The position numbers and the translations under genes were made by a program. A stretch of DNA of 64,000 bases from Halichoerus grypus (taxonomy: Eukaryota; Chordata; Mammalia; Carnivora; Phocidae). The notes beneath the pieces were generated by a model. The model was not told where the DNA came from, searched no databases, and saw only the letters and a list, made by a program, of their open reading frames with translations. The stretch covers positions 46,631,530 to 46,695,529 of the forward strand of contig NC_135721.1 of assembly GCF_964656455.1 (NCBI RefSeq). Reading direction: 5' to 3'. This document shows, piece by piece, positions 12,470-24,020 of the stretch (within the stretch, counting starts at the first letter, position 1; each line of letters opens with the position of its first letter).

Positions 12470-13022
12470 GCAGTACTAGCGCCTTTTACTGGGGGCTTTG
12501 TGCCTAGAGTAGAAGAGGTCCCCAAACTTCAGGTTTAATAATTCACTAGAAGGACTCACAGAACTGAACAAACCTGTTATAGTCATGTTTATGGCTTGTT
12601 ATAGCAAAAGGATATACGTTAAGATCAACAATGGGAAAAGGTGCCTAGAGCAGGGTCTAGGGGAGTTCTAAGCATGAGCTTCCAATTTCTGGAATGCTTA
12701 CTTCTCCCAGGAATGATGTGTGGCAACATGCACAGAGTAGTACCACCCAGGGAAGCTTACCTGAGCCTTGGTGTCCAAAGATTTTATTAAGGTTGATTAT
12801 ATACACATAGCTGATCTTAGTCTCCAACCCTTCCAGAGGTCAAGCTTCCATTATAAATCAGATTGTTAGCATTGACTATCTGACATGGCTCACCGCTCTC
12901 AGGTAAATAAAGACACTCTTTTCAGGCAGGATACACCAAGGGCTTAGAGGTTACTTCCAAGGAGCTGGGGAGAAAGGCCAAATCTTTCTTCGGGCAAGGT
13001 TAATCCCTGACCACACAATGCC
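12470..13022 (-). mobile_element. ERV LTR-like element, probably ERVL-related
   Basis: The order 'caggtttaataattcactag', 'aaggactcacagaactgaac', 'gcagggtctaggggagttc', 'cacctgagccttggtgtcc'-like text, 'gtctccaacccttccagagg' and 'gtaaataaagacactctttt' resembles antisense copies of mammalian ERVL-group LTRs. Neither end shows a clear target duplication, and the subfamily is uncertain. Confidence 0.5.
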
Positions 13023-13384
13023 TTAGCTGTAATTTTCAGATAATGGGAAAAGTTCACTTGATGTCCTGCTACCCATAGAATTCTTATTTTCAGACCATGA
13101 AGAAATTTGAAGACCTTCAATTTCATAGTGCTCTGTGGCACACTGGGAGCTTCTGCAGCCAAACTCGGCCAATTTCTGTTTTAGATGCAAGCCTCTGCTT
13201 ACGAATTCACTGGAACAAAGGGGGATTCTATAACTAACCAAGTAGTCCAAACTTGTATGTAAAAATTGACACAATAGAAATCTTAGAAGGACTGCATTAC
13301 TGATTGGGGCAGGACCACGAGTAGAACACAGATGTCCTGATACCAAGCCTATGCTTGTAACCACCACAGAAAATGTGTACGGCC

Positions 13385-13580
13385 TGAGCATCTACCACGT
13401 GCTTAACATTGAACTTGCGGATAAGTATAAGTTATAGTTTCTGCCCTCAGGGTTCTCTGGGGATTATAAAGCACCAAACAGATAATGAGAATAGGAAAAT
13501 ACATGCTTTAGACAAATATTCCAAAGAAATTAGAGAAAGGAAACACCACCAAAGGCAGTGGTTTCCCAGAGGAAGTGACA
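13385..13580 (-). mobile_element. Possible antisense L2 fragment
   Basis: Text such as 'gagcatctaccacgtgcttaac' and 'ctgccctcagggttctctgg' fits the antisense L2 3' end ('gagc.cctac.atgtgc'). It is short and diverged. Confidence 0.4.
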
Positions 13581-14238
13581 CTTTTATCTGCTTTTTATAG
13601 CCCTCTGCAAAGGAGAATAACCACAAACTTTTTTCTCCACCACACAAAACTGACAAGTGAACATAATCTACAAGTAACTCATCCTTTTCCTATTCAATCT
13701 CACCTAACTCAAACTCACAGCATCTCTCTTTAAGCTTTTCCAATTTTTTTTCTGATCTCCTATCTTCTGCGTGTCCCTTACAATTTTATGACAATATTTA
13801 TTATTACTGATTTCCAATTATATTTGCTTCATCTTATATTTCTCATGGAATTCATCATGAGCTACTTTTAGCTCACTTTGGACCTTCTACCTTCTCAAAA
13901 ATATTAATTTTTTCATCATTCTTATTCAGAAGACTCAATCTGAAGCCTCAAATTTTTAAACAGTTGAAGATGTAAAGAGAACTATTAATTAAGGAATGTA
14001 CCAGACTGTCAAATGGGGAACAATATTTGTCACTGATGATCCATAATCTTCCTACAGCAAACCAACTTTCATTTTTTCAAAAAATATTCATTGAAGGCCC
14101 ATTAGCTTTAAGACATTACTCTGCATACTGGATATATAACAGAGGCATGACCAGGGCAGATAAAGTCTGTATTCTCATAGAGTTCCCCCTCTCATTAAAA
14201 GAGTTAGAAAATAAACAAGTAAAGAAATTTAAAAAAAG

Positions 14239-14430
14239 GGGGGGACCTGGATGGCTCAGTCAGTTAAGTGTCTGACTTCCCCTCAGGGGTCCTGGGATCG
14301 AGCTGAGCTCCATGGTGGGCTCCCTGCTCAGCAAGGAGCCTGCTTCTCCCTCTCCCTCTGCCTCTCCCCTCTGCTTGTGCGCTTTCTCTCTCTCTGTTGA
14401 ACAAATAAATAAAATCTTAAAAAAAAAAAA
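14239..14430 (+). mobile_element. Can-SINE
   Basis: This is a full-length SINE with a small internal deletion after 'gtctgacttcc'. It ends in aaataaataaaatctt plus an A-run. A short flank repeat aaagaaat occurs at 14,221 and 14,428, a weak target duplication. Confidence 0.9.
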
Positions 14431-14961
14431 GAAATAAACAAAATAAACTCAGATCAGAATAAGTCTTAGCAAAGACCACAAAACAGTGATGTAATCGCAA
14501 GTGACTGAGAAATAGGAGAGCTACTATGGATCTGATCTTCAAAGGAACATCTCAGATAGGAAGTGACATTGAATTTGGCCCTGAAGGATGAGAAAACAAA
14601 CATGGGGAAATCAAATCTGGGAAAAGAGCAGTTAAAGAAAAAGAAGCAGCAGATGCACGGCCTGTGATGGAGAAGACTCGGTGAGTTTGAGGAAAAGAAA
14701 GAGGTCAATGTGTCTAGAATGGGTTGAGCAAGGAAGAGAGAATGATAAATTGAGGTGAGGTTGCAAAAGTAGGCAAAGACCACCTTAGTTAGGCATTTAT
14801 TGGCAATGCAGAGGAGTTTGAATTTTATCCTAAGTGCAAAGGGAAGTGACTAGAGAGTTCTGTAATTAGGTTTCCATTTTTAAAGGTAACTGACTGGCTT
14901 GAAGTGAATAAATTAAATAGAGACAAAGTGGAAGCAGACAGCTAGTTGGAAGTTTACCAGG

Positions 14962-15091
14962 AGAACAACTGTTAATAGATAGGATTTTCGGGGCGCCTGG
15001 GTGGTTCAGTCGTTGAGCATCCGCCTTCGGCTCAGGTCATGATCCCGGGGTCCTGGGATCCAGCCCCACGTCAGGCTCCCTGCTCCATAGG
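14962..15091 (+). repeat. Copied segment: flank plus SINE head, no SINE tail
   Basis: This 130-bp stretch matches 15,847-15,976 at a constant offset of 885 bp with no gap and five substitutions by eye. It carries 28 bp of flank and about the first 100 bp of a SINE, then stops abruptly. On both sides the sequence is L2. Confidence 0.85.
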
Positions 15092-15874
15092 TAGTTTAGG
15101 CTAGGCTGATAGCAACGGAGAGGCAGAAGTGGGTTGGTATAACTGGGAATATGATGATAGAACCAGTTGATGGATGGGTTTGAGGGATGATATTGAGAGA
15201 GAAATTGAGAATGACTTCTAGGTTGAGAGCTTGAGCAAGTGGGTAGGTGGTAAAGACATTAACTGGGATCAAGAAGACTTGAGAAAAAAAAATAGGTTGG
15301 GCAGGAAACGAAAGCAACAGGGTTTGTTGCTTTTTTGGAGGTTTTTTGATGGTTTTATTTGTTTTGATTTGTTGGTCATTATAAATTTGAGATGCTAAAG
15401 AGATACTAAATGAAGATATCAACAAGCATATGACTCAGAATTGGAGTCAAAAGAGGAAACATAAATTGGAGCATTATCAACATAAAAATTACACTTAATG
15501 CCATAAAATTGGTAAAGTTCACCTAATCTGTTGACAAATGGAGTAAATTATGTTAAGCCAAGCCATGAGTTGTTTTCACGTTAGTGGTAGTGGATTTAGC
15601 ATCCATGTATTCTTATTCCCTCTAATGTTTATTGGGATAATTGGTTCACAATCATAAGTCAACCAGGGTTAACAGTGTAATTGAGGCCATATACCAGAGC
15701 AAAGTTACTGGTGGATTTTCACATCAAACCTGTGATTTTGGCTTCATTATCACTGCCCTCTAGCCACTGGCAATACTAAACTCAAACAAATTATGTAAGG
15801 GAAGTATCTGTCCTCTTTAGCTTTTTAATATTCAAAACCTAGCAGAAGAACAATTGTTAATAGATAGGATTTTC

Positions 15875-16072
15875 GGGGCGCCTGCGTGGTTCAGTCGTTG
15901 AGCATCTGCCTTCGGCTCAGGTCATGATCCCGGGGTCCTGGGATCGAGCCCCACGTCAGGCTCCCTGCTCCGTAGGAAGCCTGCTTCTCCCTCTCCCACT
16001 CCTCCTGCTTGTGTTCCCTCTCTCGCTGTCTCTCTCTATCAAATAAATAAAATCTTTAAAAAATAAAAAATA
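15875..16072 (+). mobile_element. Can-SINE, donor of the copied segment
   Basis: This is a complete SINE with head, CT-rich body and (AAAT)n tail. The target-site duplication aatagataggattttc is present at 15,859-15,874 and 16,073-16,088. The intact ends show that this is the original insertion and that the copy at 14,962 derives from it. Confidence 0.95.
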
Positions 16073-16088
16073 AATAGATAGGATTTTC

Positions 16089-16600
16089 AAATAAGCAGAA
16101 ACCAAAAAGAACTATTGATTTCTGAGTTTATAAGGGGACTCTGCTTTTTATTAGAAGTGACATGATTTCCAATAAAGTACAAATGCACTCCAAACCTTGA
16201 TCACAAGACTTAGACTTGCTTTACTCTATTTTAAATCTTGGCTCACTGCTTAAAATTATAGATGACATTTCAGTGAGAAAAAGCAACAGAATTGGACCAC
16301 TGCGGAATAAGCTTCACTAAAAAGGTTTAAAAGTTTCCAATATACAAAACTGAAACATTTTTATTAGCCAAATTACCACATTTTAACTCTGACTGTCTTA
16401 AATCTTATCCATGAGGCTTTATCCAATAAAGCAATGTTTGTGTTTCAGAGAAAAACTAATCTGTGGATTAGTCTTGAGATTTGAGTGAAGACCTATAAGC
16501 AGCAGTTGTCTTCTACCACCAAATTTATAACCAATTGAGAGATGTAAGTGGGAATGAGTAGAGAGGCCAGGTATGTTGCTCTAGAAATTCCACCATGTTT
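16089..16600. other. Unique sequence
   Basis: AT-rich text with no recognised gene or repeat. Confidence 0.45.
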
Positions 16601-16617
16601 AAACATGAGGCAAAGGA

Positions 16618-16858
16618 TAAGATGAAAACAGAAAGGAAGGCAAATGATAAGAGACTCTTAACCCTAGGAAACAAACTGAGGGTTGCTAGAGGGGAGGTGG
16701 GTGGCGGGATGGGGTAACTGGGTGATGGTCATTAAGGAGAGCACTTGAAGTAATGAGCACTGGGTGTTCTATGTGATGAATGAATCGCTAAATTCTACAT
16801 CTGAAACTAATAATACAGTATATGTTGATTAAATTGAATTTAAATAAAAAATTTTTTA
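16618..16858 (+). mobile_element. Young 5'-truncated carnivore L1 tail
   Basis: This is the L1 3' UTR of the carnivore lineage: 'gataagagactcttaacc', 'aacaaactgagggttgctag', 'ggggaggtgggtggcggg', 'gagcactgggtgttctatg' and 'taaataaaaaatttttt'. It is flanked by aaacatgaggcaaagga at 16,601-16,617 and 16,859-16,875, a 17-bp target-site duplication. Confidence 0.95.
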
Positions 16859-16875
16859 AAACATGAGGCAAAGGA

Positions 16876-17149
16876 AACAATACTTCCTCTTACAATGATA
16901 AGAAAAACTGGTAAATATAGAGGGTGTAAGAAAAAGAATTAGGGCTGACAGCTGTGATGTGAAGAGATACATATAACATGTATAGAAAAACATTAAAATA
17001 TCATATGGAGATTCATCACATCTGGCCAAGACTATGTACTGTGTACTCTAAACAGTATAATTCACATAGAATAAGATGTGAGTGGTACCCTGGGGGTTGT
17101 GAATATGAATATGGATACGGATATTCCAAAGGAATATTCTGAAGATATG
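16876..17149. other. Unique sequence
   Basis: No gene or repeat is recognised. Confidence 0.4.
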
Positions 17150-17560
17150 ACACCTCAGAAGAAAGAGTGCCCAACTCTTTCTAGTGAGGTTAAATAAAGC
17201 TTGATAGAGGAAGTAAAATTTTCACTGATTCTTGAGGATAAATAGATGCTTTCCAAAGTGGAGGGGCAAAAAGGCTAAAAGCTCTCAGGAAGAAGGCACG
17301 GAATAAACAAAGTGGAGGAGGCATGAGAGAGCATGAGGTTTATAGCCAATAAACTGTAAGTTTTGCAAAGTATCCAGAGGAGTTTGAGATGGACAGAAAA
17401 GAGGCTTAAAAAAAGAAATAGATTATAGATAGAAAGTGAGGTTCAAGTTCACAAGGGACCTTGTGTGTGATATGCCAAGGGTATAGGCTTTACCTTGTAG
17501 GAGCAAGGAACATTGATGCAAGGATTTTAACCCGTCGGTGAACTGAAGGGACCCCACAAG
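17150..17560 (-). mobile_element. Antisense L2 fragment
   Basis: The text runs in the order of antisense L2: 'gattcttgaggataaatag', 'ctctcaggaagaaggcacgg', 'gtatccagaggagtttgag', 'gggaccttgtgtgtgatatgcc' and 'gatgcaaggattttaaccc'. Confidence 0.55.
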
Positions 17561-18179
17561 CAAGATACCTCAGTTTAAATAATCCTATTGAACAAGGAAG
17601 AAAAGCCCTTCGTTATTAAACATTTAAGCCTGTCCTGTGGCTAAGACTACATCCCACATAATGCTAAAAGAACCAAGATCATAGGGTGGTTGGAGACTTA
17701 AAAGTCATGAAGCTCAACCCTACCCCAACCCCATGCTGCAAACCAACGTACAGCACACGCACTGACATCCCTACACAAATGAAAAGAATTAACATTCATC
17801 CTTCAGAGTTAATTAAGGTTCTTGGGTTCTTTCCACATAATTTTCACTTTTCTTGTCTTGTAGACATAATTGGACATATGGGAAAGACAGTTGCTAGGCA
17901 TAAATATGTGAGGGAGGTGAGAATTTTCTCCCAACCCACCTGGTCTGTTCAGGCTTCCTGCCTGGGATAGAATTTGTGGAGATTTATGAATGAGGGCAAA
18001 AAGGTGGCGTGGAAGATAGGAGGATGGAAATCACCCTAGGCCTATCACTCACCACAGAAAAAAAATGGAATTAAAAATGCCTTGCTTTAACACTTTCATA
18101 TATTTAAAGGTGATTTGGCCTACATAATTTCATTTGACCCTTATATTAACTTTATGTAGGCCTCTTTCCTCATTCATTA
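17561..18179. other. Unique sequence
   Basis: No gene is supported. The 94-codon frame at 17,686-17,970 has no recognisable domain. Text near 18,110-18,165 may be a MIR relic. Confidence 0.4.
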
Positions 18180-19620
18180 TTTAATTCATTCATTAATGAA
18201 TATTTATAGAGTGACTACTATGCTCAGGAAATAAGCCAGGCACTTGGGAAACAGCAAGAAGAAAAATGTGTTCCTGCTTCAGGGACAGAGATACTAGAGG
18301 GGAAACGATACCCAAAATAGGTTAAGGGACCAATAAATAATTATAAAAGTCATCGTAACTCCCATGAAGAAAAAAGGAAATGCTGAGTTGGAGAATAATG
18401 GAGTGAGGACAGGGAGTACATTTTACTTCAGATATGGTGGCTATAAACACCCTATTGAGGAGATTTAAGCTGAGATCCAAAGTAAGAGAAAAAAAACTAA
18501 TTACACTAGGAATGATGGAAGGGATTCTAAACCAACAGAAGAGAACATGCCAGAGTCCTGAGGTAGGAAAGAATTTAGCACGATCCAGGAAGTGAAAATA
18601 GACCAGCATGACTGGAGCTGGGAAGAGAACTTTGGTTTCTGGGAAGCTGAGATTCAGCTGAAGAGCTAAATCATGTTGACCCATGGAGAGCACTTTAAAA
18701 AGTTTGGGTTTAATTTAGCTGCAATGGAAGTCAATGAAAAACTTTCAGCAAGAGAGTGGTATGGATTTACTGAAGGCTTACATTCAAGTAAGATACCTAG
18801 GTTTGGGTTTGAACAATAGAGAGAAGAGGGGAAGTTACAAAATTATAGGATTCATTGAGATGGGAGGCAAGAGTTTAATTTTCCTGGTTAATATTTAGAG
18901 TTTAATGTTCCTAGTCACTTAAGGATACCTCTAAGACATCCAAGTTAAGATGAAAAGCAGGAAATTGAATGTGTAAACTTAGAATTCCTGCTGATGACTT
19001 AATTTCTCAACATAAATACTGCTAATAAATGCAAGGAAAAGAAAAAGATCACCTGATGAGGAAATATAACTAAGGAATTAAAACCAGGATGGAACTTCCA
19101 AATACTCCCACCTATGGTCAGGTGGAGAAAGAGGAGCTAATAATGGAGCCTGAAAAGGAATGTCAATGAAGTAGAAAGAAACCAGAAGGCAAAGGTGTCA
19201 TAGAAGACAAGAGAAGAGTGTGTGTTAAGATGAAGAGCATGGTTAATTCTATTCTATTCCTGGAGAGATGGAGCAAGATGAGGATAAAAACATATCAGTT
19301 GAATTTAGCAGTTTGGAAGTTGCAAATTAAATGATCCAGTACAGAAAAAGATGAAGAATTTGCTTTCAGTAAGAGTAGGGGGCAAAGAGAAGATGGAAGT
19401 AAACTTAGGAAGATTTGTAGGGTTCCTGGTGGGAAGACACAAGAGTTTGTTTCTTATGACTCCTACTTTCTCCATAAAGTTCGAGGCAAGGTTTTCAGCT
19501 GAATGTGAGAGTAGGAAATAGGTGTTAAAAGTTTGAGGAGATAGATACTCCTTGGTGAGTAGAAAAGTGAACCTATAGGGGAAGAGCCTGTTCAATTTAA
19601 TGTCTCAATTTTTTTTTTAT
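18180..19620 (-). mobile_element. Long antisense L2 fragment
   Basis: A roughly 1.4-kb stretch follows antisense L2 order: 'atgaatatttatagagtgac' at the 3' end, 'cagagtcctgaggtaggaaag', 'gaccagcatgactggagctgg', 'gagatgggaggcaagag' and 'gacatccaagttaagatgaaaagc'-like text. The minus-strand frames at 18,322-18,693 (123 codons) and 19,305-19,595 lie inside it and may be decayed L2 reading frames. Confidence 0.6.
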
Positions 19621-20864
19621 TTTTGAAATGTAGTTGTCAGCAACCCATTTTTCCAAAAGGGAAACTGAGGTACCGAAGAAGAAATCATTTGTTCTCCATT
19701 GTTCAGCAAATTAATTTTAGAAGCAGGAATAATGATTGCTTTTTAGGCCTACATCATAAGCACTTACTCCCAAATCAAGAGGGTTAAATAAAAGAGAGGA
19801 AAATTAGTTTTGCTCTCTGTACCCTTGCCTGGTAATGAAATAACCGATTAAAAGAAATTATGAGCCTTTAAGGATGATTGCTCTTGCACAAAGTGAACTG
19901 GAATGGAAATTCATAACCACAATCCCATATCCATCATATAAGACTATTAATTGGAACAATTTTCATAAAAGCCTAGGTTGAACACTCTCATTAAGAAGGC
20001 ATACCTTGTGAAGCAATACCCAGCTTCCAGTTTGGAAAATGTTCCAAAGCTCTCTGCCCTTTGAGCCCCAGGATTCAGAATTGCTTTAGAGATGTCATTT
20101 ATAGCAGTGTTTATTGACATAAGCAGCTGAGAGCTTGTCCAGGCCATGTTGGGTAACAGATCCATGGTTTTGCCTGATAAACACAAAGTCTTTGAAAGAT
20201 CTTCAAGAAGTGAAATTAGATGATGTGCATGTACTTTATGTACATATTATTTTTTGGTACAATATTGTGTATATTCTAACACATTATTGGAGGAGGGGGC
20301 AATAAATGTCCATATCCAATTATCTAAATTTTAAGTAAAATTTCAACTTCTAACCCTCAAAGTCTTCTCTTAATAACATATCCATAAAATATTTTTGAAT
20401 CACAGTTTGCTAACTCAACTGTATTCACAAATATGTCATGAAATTCCATTTGGCAGCTCTAATATTTTTCTTCAATTCTGTGAATACTCAATCTCTGTTT
20501 TTGTCAAATACATAAAGATATTCAGAGTAGGAGGAAGTTTTTAAGGTCTTCAGACTGACTGACATTTAATTTTTTTCTTTAGTATTTCTTGTGTATCATT
20601 TCCACACAGAAATATTATTTCATAATTAATCATTTACCCAGACCACTGTGTATTCTGCCAGGATTTTTATGTATTCTCATACAGCCAGTGTTAACAAAGA
20701 ACAGAGTTCAAATTTGACTTGGAGTCTGGTTCTGCTTGCTGGGGTTTGCTCCTGTTGAGAACTATATTTCAGTATTTGCATAGGAAATCAAATTTGGATG
20801 GCTACAAAAAAGGAAGAAGATAATTAGCATCCACCTTTGGCACCAATCCGAGAATATGATGGTA
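19621..20864. other. Unique AT-rich sequence
   Basis: No gene is recognised. It contains a T-rich run at 19,610-19,625 and text such as 'gggaaactgaggtaccgaag' near 19,660 that may be MIR-derived. Confidence 0.45.
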
Positions 20865-20990
20865 GCATCAATAATAGTTAATATTTCTTGAGTTCTTATT
20901 ATGTTCCAGGCTCTCATCTTTGCCCATTACATGTATTTAACTCCTTAAAAATCTCCCCAACTGGCCCATAAGGATGCAGCATTCTTAGAC
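20865..20990 (-). mobile_element. MIR SINE fragment
   Basis: The text 'agttaatatttcttgagttc', 'ttattatgttccaggctctc' and 'ttacatgtatttaactcctt' is the antisense 3' half of MIR. Confidence 0.7.
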
Positions 20991-23414
20991 TATCCTTACA
21001 GTAATCTATAAGCTATAATAGTTCCTGGCATCCATTAGGCCAATAGGAAAATTATTATAGAATCAGTCAATTCTATTTACTAATATTCTTATATGAGCTT
21101 GAGTTTGTAGGTTGACAATGACACTTTGGGCAACTGCTAACCCCAAGAGCAGGTAGTGGAAGAATGGTTGCATTTTTGCTCCAGGACCATAGATTTAAGT
21201 CAAGGAAATTCTCTACTAAGCTATTATGCAACAAGCAGGCTTAAGATGATCTTCCATGCTCGATGAACAAATAATATGTAATGGATGTGATAAAGTCAAG
21301 GAAGTCTGTAAGCATTATGGGAATCAGAGTCTTAGGGACATCATCAGGATCAATGTAGACTTACAGTTGAGTAAAATGATTTCTCCTCTGAGCTATATTT
21401 TACTAATTCTGAGTTCAAGTGCCACTTCTAAATCAGAACTAGCAACTTGGCATCACAACACAATGGGAGTACCCTGAAACCCATCCCTTAGGAGACTGAT
21501 TCCTGAGAAAGTACTCAAATTCAGCCCACTTGACCTAGAATTGGTGATAGAAGAGCACAGACTTCAAATCTGGAAACAACAGAGCTAAAAAACACTGAAA
21601 TGGCTCTCAGACTGGGTAATGCTTTTCTTTATGTCTTTAGAGAAAGGAAATGTAAGTCCCAGTGAGGGCTCCAGGGTGGGAGGCTCGCGGTGAGTGAGAG
21701 GATCAAGACACAGACAAACGGATGAAGAGAATTATACCAGCAAATTTCATGAAGCCAAATGGAAAGAAATGATCCCTTTGGTCATAATGAGTGAGACAGA
21801 TACTACTCCTTCAGTGGGATCTTGTGAGTTACCACTGAGACCTATTTCCTCATAAAGATGGTGGTTTAACATAAGGGATTAACCACAGAGAAATGATGAG
21901 TTGATTACTGTAAAATTAAATGACACCACATAAAAAAGGCAGTATCCAATTTAGAAATTTGATTTGACTCATGCAATTTACAAAGTCAAGTGGCCAAAAA
22001 AAAAAATTCTACCAGATCCATGCACTCTTTACTTCTCTGTAGAATCCTGACTCTGCTTGTGATTGATTTAAGGATTATCTTTAAATTATGAAGGAAGCAT
22101 CCCTGGACTTGAAGGAGGAAGAAATTACAAAAAGTTGTACATGACCTATGTGAAAGGCAAACAGAGTGAAAACTAAATCTTCTGAGAATGGTTAATATCA
22201 AGAATTTTGCAAATATAAATTTTTCTCTAAATGTCCACATAATTTTCTGTTTAAAAATGGGGTTAGAAAATTTTCAAGTGAAGAAATCTGTCCTTTGAAA
22301 GAAGACTAAAAATAAATTTTATGATTGTGTTTGGCTGAATATAAAAATCTGTGCTCCAGGGTTATTTCAACGGTTCATTTGTGTAAGGACTTTGATGTCT
22401 CCTTAAACCGATAAAGGAAGCATGGGATTGAGAGAAATGATTTCCAGAAAATGTCTAGAAATGTTCATAACAAACTTGGGAATTTGGGGATAGAGGAGGA
22501 TAGAGGAGGATAGAGGAGATAGTAGGAAATCAGTTACTATATATCTTTCTACATCATTTTGTATGTATATCCTTCTACATTATTTTAATCTTGATAAAAA
22601 TAGATTATTTGTAAAAAAAAAAGTTAAAGAAAAATGAGCATTTATAAAAACTTCTGAGAATTTTTATTCTGTGTCCACACTGGTATTGCCGTTAGTGTTT
22701 TAAACATGTATGTGTCACAATAAATAAATAAATATGTACATGTTACCATAGTGCACACACATACACACAGACATTCAAACATATAGATAGCATTTAATGT
22801 TCTCTTTTCTATGGGTTTTTCTGAGTCCATTATGTTTTGCTAAATATTCAACAAAAAGAAAACTTGGTGACTTCTTAAATATAAAACATTGTTAGGAGTT
22901 GGATCTTCATGAGAATAAATATTTGTTTATTTAATGTAACGTAATGACTGGTCATACAGATGTGTGACCAATAACCACCACACAGGGATTCAAATAATGA
23001 TGACCATCCATCTTTCCTCACCACCTTGGTTTATCAAATAACTTCATGTGCCTATGTAAAATACTTTTTCAATCTCTAGCCTCAAAGTTACTAAAATGTG
23101 AACTTTTTTTCTTTCCTCCCTCAAGATTCCCTGCCCATACAGTGTTAAGTCCAGAGAACCTGAGAGACTGGCTCTGCCCACTAGTTCATCCTCAACTGTT
23201 CACGCTGCTGTCTCATCAGGTTGGTGTTGTGATACCTTCCATGTCCAATTACTGCAGCATCTGAGGAATGCCTCCCACTCCAGCCTAGGGGCCAAAGGAA
23301 GAGGAGGCCATCCTCATCATCCCCCTCCTCTACAGTGACCCATGTTGTCATGCCTCAGCTCCCAAAGCAACTGGTGCATGCCTTTACAATGTACCCATCA
23401 TGGCAGATTTTTAA
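20991..23414. other. Unique sequence
   Basis: No gene is supported. A 10-bp unit gatagaggag is repeated three times around 22,490-22,518. An A-run lies at 22,612-22,622. Open frames of 60-84 codons here lack recognisable domains. Confidence 0.5.
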
Positions 23415-23984
23415 AGAGCACAAATTGTTTGCTACAAATTGTTTCCATAGAGATAGAATCTAATTCTCCTTCTCTTTTATCTGACTGGCCTTAGTTACTT
23501 CATTGACTGAAAGAATGCTATGAGAGTGATATTTTGGGCCTTCTAAGCCAAGGTCATTAAAAGCTTTGCAGCTTCCATCTGGTTTTTTGATTGCTTGCTC
23601 TCAGGGAAGCCAGCAATCATATAAGAAGGCCAATCATGGTGCAAGGAAGTCCATGTAACTACATGAAGAAGCCATATGAAGAAAGAGTGACGTCCAGCTG
23701 TCCCAGCACAGGTGTCAGTAATGTAGGTGAGGAAGCCATCTTGGGCATTCCAGTCTTAGCAGACATGAAGTAGAAACTGAGGTCCAGTCTGTGGCCTCCA
23801 CTGAGCTATCTCAGCCACCTCCAGCTGCTTGCATCTCCCCAGCTCATCATGGAGCAGAGACAAACCATCTCCCTTCAGAACTGCCCACATTTCTGACACA
23901 CGAATTAATGAGCATAATAAAATGCCTTGGTTTACTTCACTAAATTTTGGGAGCAGTTTGTTTTGCAGCAATAGATAAGTAGAA

Positions 23985-23985
<1 letters not shown>
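23415..23985 (+). mobile_element. MLT1-type MaLR LTR
   Basis: Sense-orientation MaLR features are present: 'gaaagaatgctatgagagtg', 'gaagccatcttgggcattcc', 'gcatctccccagctcatcatgg'-like text, 'aattaatgagcataataaaatgcc' (polyadenylation signal) and the terminal 'gcagcaatagataagtagaac'. It ends in a CA microsatellite. Confidence 0.65.

Positions 23986-24018
<33 letters not shown>
23986..24018. repeat. (CA)n microsatellite
   Basis: An uninterrupted CA run of about 16 units directly follows the MLT1-type LTR. It produces the poly-Cys/Val minus-strand open frame, which is not a gene. Confidence 0.95.

Positions 24019-24020
<2 letters not shown>

Larger units (their letters stand above)
14040..15500 (-). 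mobile_element. Antisense L2, interrupted by a SINE and a copied SINE segment
   Basis: L2 text in antisense order runs through 'ttcaaaaaatattcattgaagg' (about 14,080), 'ggccctgaaggatgagaaaac' (14,577), 'gagtttgaattttatcctaag' (14,815), 'gacttctaggttgagagctt' (15,210) and 'ctgggatcaagaagacttgag' (15,260). It is interrupted by the SINE at 14,239-14,430 and by the segment at 14,962-15,091. Confidence 0.6.

Noticed and set aside
13023..13391. 122-codon minus-strand open frame
   Set aside because: No domain is recognised, and it starts at the edge of an ERV LTR-like element.
18322..18693. 123-codon minus-strand open frame
   Set aside because: It lies within antisense L2 sequence. Any coding memory is of L2, and no host protein is recognised.
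23756..24019. Cys/Val-rich minus-strand peptide
   Set aside because: The Cys/Val run is a CA microsatellite and the rest is an MLT1-type LTR.
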